Part shown: piece after piece, positions 32,301-35,635 of the stretch | Numbering within the stretch: position 1 is the stretch's first letter | Layout of the letters: each line of letters opens with the position of its first letter | DNA from: Candidatus Anaerobiospirillum stercoravium | GTDB lineage: Bacteria > Pseudomonadota > Gammaproteobacteria > Enterobacterales > Succinivibrionaceae | Length of the DNA stretch: 35,635 bases | Assembly (NCBI GenBank): GCA_019113025.1 | Contig: DXIF01000246.1 | Coordinates: forward strand, 1 to 35,635 | Reading direction: 5' to 3' | The notes under the pieces: generated by a model | What the model was told of the DNA's origin: nothing | The model's input: only the letters and a program-made list of their open reading frames with translations | Databases searched by the model: none | Position numbers and translations under genes: made by a program

Positions 32301-34392
32301 TGCGCACGCCGCATCAGCGGGGGCGGCCGCGTCAGGGGCGGGGGCGCCTGCGCTCATGGCGGCATCTGAGGCGCGTGCCGGTGTGTTGCCAAGAACGCGC
32401 GCGCACGAGGATCACGCTTATTTGTTTGAGTATCAGGTCTTAGCGCAATTAGCGCAGCTTTTGACCTTACCGCAGCCGCGCACCGATTTTGCCACGGTCA
32501 AGGATGCGCTACAGGCGTTAAAGCAGCTGGAGCGGACTTATGCCCAGCAAAACCATGAGCTACACAGCTTATTGCAGCGCCATGAGCAGACTCAATTAGT
32601 GCAGCAAACCAAGGACGTCTGGCCGCAATTGCTCGCCTTGCAACTGCAAGAACAGCAAATTGCCTTGTACCAAGCCATCTTGGCTTTTTACCCACCTGCG
32701 ACCAAGCCTCAGACCCAGTTGGCCGACCTCTCCTTAGCCATTGGGCGCTATCCCATGGCTGAGGTGATGAGCGCCCACAACTTGGACAGTGACTACCTCA
32801 ACTTCTTGGGACAGGTCAGCTTGCGCGGCGAGTTTAATCCGCACGGCTTTGCCGCTTTAGCAGAGCCGATTCTATTACTCCAAGAGCAAGCTGCGCCACC
32901 GCAGGTCTCTGCGCAAGCGGCAGCCGCACCCGCCCCGACGGTGCCTGCTGCCGAGCAAGAGGCGCCGCCTAATTTCAGCCAAGAGTTTTTGCGCGAGAGC
33001 GCGCAATTGCAAAGCCTGACCCAAGCGCTGAAGAGCTATAGCCGCGCCTATCTCAACTATTGGGCCCGTTTGGCCGACAGTGTGGAGTTTAGTGCGCAGT
33101 CCTATTATGAGTTCCATCTGGCCAGCCAGCAGTTTAAGGCCTACGAGCTCAATGCCCAATTGCAAAAGCTCTATGAGCTCAGCCTCGAGAGCTTAGAGCA
33201 GCTTCCGGCCGCGCTGTTAAGCGTCGCGGAGGCCAAGCGCCGCGATCAGGCGCTCAGCTTAGTGCAACAGCGCTTAAACTGCTTCACGCTTGATTTCAAC
33301 GAACAGTGCGCCAGCATCATCAATGCATGGTCGATGCTGCCTTATTCGGCGCTGCAAGCGACCAAGCAGGTCAATAGCCTGTTAGCCGCCGGGCATGGCG
33401 CGCGCTTATTTGCGGTCTCCCAGCCGCACTCTGAGCTCTATTTGCCATGGTGGGATCGTTTTACTCGCTTGGGGCGCAGCCTGTTAAAGAGTAATGTCCA
33501 TGAGGAAAGTGCGCTCACGGTCAATGCGCTCTTAGCGCAACTCAATGCCTTTCCGCTTGCGGCCGATGGTGCACCTGACCAAGCGCTCAACCGAGCGGAG
33601 CTTAAAAACTTGTATCAGCAATTTAAGCTCTTGGGCTTAGAGCAGGTCATAACAGCTTCAAGCCAGACTTTAAGCTTATCCCAAGCAGAGAGTGCCGCCA
33701 CTGAAGCTGCGCAGCAAGCGCTGAGCGCCTTGGGAGCCAATGCCGCGCAAGATACAGGCAACAATAGTGCTGAGCTGATGCAACCGATTGAGCCGATGGC
33801 GCTCACCTCCGAGCGCTTGGCGGCGTTAAGCCAGATTGGCGCGCTCTTTTCGGTGTTGGTCGCAGAGCCACAGCCGCAAATGCAGGTCTTGCTCTTAGAC
33901 AGCAGCGAGCAGCACAAGCTCAAGCAGCATTTAGGTTTGCCCCAGCCTTTGGCTTTGCTGCGTTATCGTTATGTGGCCTTAGAGCAAAATCAGAGCTTAA
34001 ACGCCAGCGAAAAAGTCAGTTCGGCTCAAAGTGCTGCGGCCGACCCTAGCACCAATCAAGCAGCAGGCGCCTATCGCTTGTGGACTACCGGCTTAGACAG
34101 CAGTGATTTTTCCTTGCATTTCTATCGCTACTCTGGGCAAGCGCAGCCGACGGTCAGCTTGCATTTTGATCAAGTATATCCATTGCTCGATCTTTACACC
34201 CGCGGTGACGGCTGGTTTGATCAAAGCACCAATTGCTACTACGTGCCGCTCTATGTGCAAGACCCCATGCTGGGCACCAGTATTTACTTTGTGGGCCTCA
34301 AGAGCATCAGCTCAGAGGGCGGCAAAGAGGTGCCGGTTTTGCCTGAACCGCAGCATTGGCCCAATCACAGCACCTTTGCGCCCTTACTCTAA
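29338..34392 (+). CDS. tssM: T6SS inner-membrane protein TssM (IcmF family), oversized
   Basis: This 1684-residue protein is longer than typical TssM (about 1100-1300). It has transmembrane helices at about 17-46 and 487-507, flanking a cytoplasmic GTPase-like domain. Walker A is GEPQAGKS (119-126), and the VTKLD motif is at 282-286. Where family members have DTAGR, this protein has VEVSGR (197-202), so the nucleotide switch Asp is missing. Between these lies an Ala/Ser/Pro-rich insert (about 144-183). The periplasmic region contains a long low-complexity segment (about 820-1020, Ala/Pro/Gln-rich), which explains the extra length. TssM spans the periplasm and joins TssL to the outer-membrane lipoprotein. 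GGCGGAGG upstream supports the start. Confidence 0.93.
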   Translation: MGTNESLFATISTWPWYLTLLAALMGLIVVLVVLFVLLRVSLGLLGRYRKQREVRSLHQDLMIWSRLSALVRGGKYAQQAKKELSVQLHVIDQCFSAGLKHVHQHRHLGKQQPWVLLVGEPQAGKSSLLRHSALDWRYQRAREDSSASTASQDAASSTASSTAQAPAPQAAPAAAPQSAPRASMPLQIVVGPEAVMVEVSGRIFFDAWAEGSGAEFDHIIELIARNHRGRSLPLHEIMLCIPADALLADSAEITQRKAALISDALLQVTTELKMHLPVTVMVTKLDEVLGLREYGAALSDALAMQALGFSLKEDETYTGAQLQDFFSEITQRLQEGVFDLMLSPEVLALNTQGRSRLDKSALIYLFAQNFAALEPQLKFYLNTIFAPDGALPQHKVMLKGVYFCSALDQGVCFNADFAALTQRPIDDALYFDRSVVRAQSEGSELSWAPASTRSYFIKEALLRCLVPQVTAAARYNRSGRYYQQLPWLMGAGVCAALSVIALYGALWQAPQLARALHDDTLYYQSLAQLLAQDVVDEAALFGLDRSSKPNTYFDEAMPRVSALTTRLNFFAQNHLRLKMDEQLPWTFYPWSYIFFAGPHTAMPARYFIYDQVQTKMVYLPLVQTVERYLAWHYQEPYSYQKRNALFALLEIASFNDLNAGSQANQAYNAQIMASFLDYLYPQLGANLQRELSYFMPEYDYYAQATNDLIVFDVFYQQLCERSITDFLQQWQRLSNYPESKYQQLKEQIQHFAALEQRRQALERIGAKYSGLQTVPELIVFNDQVRAWRESLLRSYAQIQPWLPQEVVTVQHQLDSGALAGVKPAVAPTAPATPAPAAVLGQSPKDKVPPNANEHQVSAAVAMSLQAQLASAYEQQQQQLKDDLTQLQPMRAALQHTRLMQHAPAESRATARRADSAPLAQSHAQGARSDLGSANLDQVREQISADLKQDYEQINMLLQQVFAGPLLCLAAPEPNTVQSAGATLPQTLAAHAASAGAAASGAGAPALMAASEARAGVLPRTRAHEDHAYLFEYQVLAQLAQLLTLPQPRTDFATVKDALQALKQLERTYAQQNHELHSLLQRHEQTQLVQQTKDVWPQLLALQLQEQQIALYQAILAFYPPATKPQTQLADLSLAIGRYPMAEVMSAHNLDSDYLNFLGQVSLRGEFNPHGFAALAEPILLLQEQAAPPQVSAQAAAAPAPTVPAAEQEAPPNFSQEFLRESAQLQSLTQALKSYSRAYLNYWARLADSVEFSAQSYYEFHLASQQFKAYELNAQLQKLYELSLESLEQLPAALLSVAEAKRRDQALSLVQQRLNCFTLDFNEQCASIINAWSMLPYSALQATKQVNSLLAAGHGARLFAVSQPHSELYLPWWDRFTRLGRSLLKSNVHEESALTVNALLAQLNAFPLAADGAPDQALNRAELKNLYQQFKLLGLEQVITASSQTLSLSQAESAATEAAQQALSALGANAAQDTGNNSAELMQPIEPMALTSERLAALSQIGALFSVLVAEPQPQMQVLLLDSSEQHKLKQHLGLPQPLALLRYRYVALEQNQSLNASEKVSSAQSAAADPSTNQAAGAYRLWTTGLDSSDFSLHFYRYSGQAQPTVSLHFDQVYPLLDLYTRGDGWFDQSTNCYYVPLYVQDPMLGTSIYFVGLKSISSEGGKEVPVLPEPQHWPNHSTFAPLL

Positions 34393-34416
34393 CTTAGGGC
34401 ATGTGTGCCCTAAGTT
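34391..34416. terminator. Perfect 11-bp hairpin at the tssM stop codon
   Basis: AACTTAGGGCA (34391-34401) and TGCCCTAAGTT (34406-34416) are perfectly complementary with a TGTG loop, and the left arm begins inside the TAA stop of tssM. No T run follows on the plus strand (next bases GGGG), so it may be a transcript 3'-end or stability structure and not a standard intrinsic terminator. Confidence 0.5.
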
Positions 34417-34539
34417 GGGGTTAGGCCGGAACCATCGTTTAACGGTTAGGCTGAGAGGCCGGGGCGGAGCTGCTAGTAGTCAGCCACTGAAGTTCGTGAC
34501 GACTGGTTTTTTGCCTTGTCTAAATTTTGTTCTATGAGA

Positions 34540-34578
34540 TAATTTGGGGCATGACAAAATCTAATTTACCCCAAATTA
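34540..34578 (+). promoter_or_regulatory. Inverted repeat enclosing the transposase start codon
   Basis: TAATTTGGGG (34540-34549) pairs perfectly with CCCCAAATTA (34569-34578). The 19-base loop contains the ATG at 34551. The only purine-rich ribosome-binding candidate (GGGG) lies in the stem, so the hairpin could hold transposase translation low. Confidence 0.55.
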
Positions 34579-35635
34579 CAGGGGCGCCGACATCTCGCGT
34601 CAGCACCCCTAGCAAAATTTTAGCGCTATTTCATAGCGAACTTCCATCCATGCAAGCCGAGTTCAATAAATGCCTTAATGCCCTAAAGAGCCGAACAGAA
34701 ACGGCTTACTCCCTACAAAACTCAGCCATCATTGTGGAAGCCGCCTCAGCACACAGCATCGCAGAGATTCAGCGGCGCACAAGTGTTAAGTCTCGCAACA
34801 CAGTCGTTAAGTGTCTTAAACGCTTTTTGGGCCTAGAAGATCTTGATACTAAGATCATGGCCGTGACTGAACTCGTGGGCGAGACAGAGCCTAAGTCCGA
34901 GAGTGAGACTGAGCTCATGTCCGCACTTGAGCAAAAATCCGAGAGTGAGTCTCAAGTGCGTGGATTTGCTGCCATTAGCCGAGAGAAAGCTCGTTCTGGG
35001 CGTCCAACTATCATGGACGTTAATAAGGTCATGCGGCTTAATGACTTTATCCGTAATGGCACAGATGTAACAGCGCAACAACTCGAGAAAACTGGTCACT
35101 CAGACAAGGAGCACATTGAGAAGCTCAAAGCCATTAAGGTTTGGACCCATGAGCTTTTAGCCAAGAGCATTGGCGTATCAGGTGAAACCGTTAGACGCTA
35201 CTGCAAGAAGACGAAGCTTCAGATTAACGCGCAAGGGTCTCACTGCTTTAGCAAAGATCTCAACTATGAGAACAAGGCGATTGAGGTCCATACCACATAT
35301 ACGGAGGAACAGGGCCATCGGACCAAGGTCTTGTGCCTCGACGAGAAGACTTGCATTCAAGCATTGGCCTTTGTGCGGTATCGCATTTATAACGGCGAAA
35401 TGTACAAAAGCTGCCGTTATACGCGTCTTGGCTGCGTTCATCTTATTGCGGCTTTCGATCAGAGAACAGGTCACGTTTACCACGACTTTCTCGAGGTCAA
35501 GAACAAGTATGGAATCAGGGCATTTATCGAGAACTTACCCGCCAAACATCCTGAGTTACGCGGATGCTTTATCAAGTTCATCTTAGATAACCTGTCCGCG
35601 CATAAGAACTTTGGCGAGTCTTGGTACGCGAGTCA
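34551..35635 (+). CDS. IS630-type transposase, cut by window end
   Basis: An uninterrupted frame from ATG 34551 runs off the window after 361 codons. The N-terminal half is helical, with a helix-turn-helix-like segment (ELLAKSIGVSGETVRRYC). The C-terminal half is a DDE-type catalytic domain. The first Asp is Asp264 in LCLDEKTCI, and a central strand reads HLIAAFDQRTGHVYHDF. The second Asp is Asp346 in FILDNLSAHK, the IS630-family signature. The third acidic residue would lie beyond the edge. This part is visibly less GC-rich than the T6SS genes, in keeping with an acquired element. The left terminal repeat and target duplication cannot be fixed without the other end; the left boundary should fall between 34417 and 34550. 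Confidence 0.85.
   Translation, partial: MTKSNLPQITGAPTSRVSTPSKILALFHSELPSMQAEFNKCLNALKSRTETAYSLQNSAIIVEAASAHSIAEIQRRTSVKSRNTVVKCLKRFLGLEDLDTKIMAVTELVGETEPKSESETELMSALEQKSESESQVRGFAAISREKARSGRPTIMDVNKVMRLNDFIRNGTDVTAQQLEKTGHSDKEHIEKLKAIKVWTHELLAKSIGVSGETVRRYCKKTKLQINAQGSHCFSKDLNYENKAIEVHTTYTEEQGHRTKVLCLDEKTCIQALAFVRYRIYNGEMYKSCRYTRLGCVHLIAAFDQRTGHVYHDFLEVKNKYGIRAFIENLPAKHPELRGCFIKFILDNLSAHKNFGESWYAS

Noticed and set aside
34833-35099. Minus-strand frame of 88 codons within the transposase region
   Set aside because: It is antisense to a long transposase frame with clear catalytic motifs.

Overview
This window reads as the chromosome of a GC-rich gammaproteobacterium. The evidence is a tig-clpP-clpX-lon block in the usual proteobacterial order, an E. 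coli-like PTS phosphorelay (HPr, enzyme I, IIA-Glc), a MotY-like OmpA-family protein and a type VI secretion (T6SS) block. An Aeromonadales or Succinivibrionaceae-type host is plausible, but that is a tentative inference from style and not a phylogenetic result. Genes sit among unusually long, repeat-rich intergenic regions. Many otherwise conserved proteins carry long low-complexity Ala/Pro/Gln/Met-rich extensions or inserts.

Layout. (1) 1-3078, minus strand: crr, ptsI, ptsH, transcribed in that order and ending in a clear intrinsic terminator. This is the reverse of the E. coli order ptsH-ptsI-crr. (2) 3079-4325: a 1.2-kb gap with hairpins, tandem repeats and one possible 36-residue glycine-zipper peptide. 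(3) 4326-9564, plus strand: a MotY/OmpA-like exported protein, a membrane-anchored Sel1-repeat protein preceded by a 23-bp tandem repeat array, and an AAA-ATPase/PD-(D/E)XK nuclease-like protein. (4) 9660-10751, minus strand: a cytosolic GH84 beta-N-acetylglucosaminidase. (5) 11446-19794, plus strand: tig, clpP, clpX and lon, the protein quality-control block. ClpP has an exceptional tail of about 240 residues, and Lon is extended at both ends. (6) 20060-21371: two adjacent, mutually similar helical proteins of unknown function. (7) 21641-34392, plus strand: T6SS genes tssE, tssF, tssG, a PAAR-like small protein, a lipoprotein in the tssJ position, tssK, tssL and tssM. (8) 34551 to the edge: an IS630-type transposase cut by the window end.

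How they work together. Phosphate passes from PEP to enzyme I, then to HPr, then to IIA-Glc. Trigger factor receives nascent chains while ClpXP and Lon degrade damaged or regulatory proteins. The T6SS block encodes baseplate (TssE/F/G/K), membrane complex (TssL/M and probably the lipoprotein) and a possible spike tip. Tube, sheath, VgrG spike, TssA and the ClpV ATPase are absent here and would have to be encoded elsewhere.

The points most worth following are the ClpP tail, the unknown tandem paralog pair between lon and the T6SS genes, Arg in place of Ser46 in HPr, the split T6SS with a ligand-poor PAAR-like protein, and several strong inverted-repeat structures between genes.
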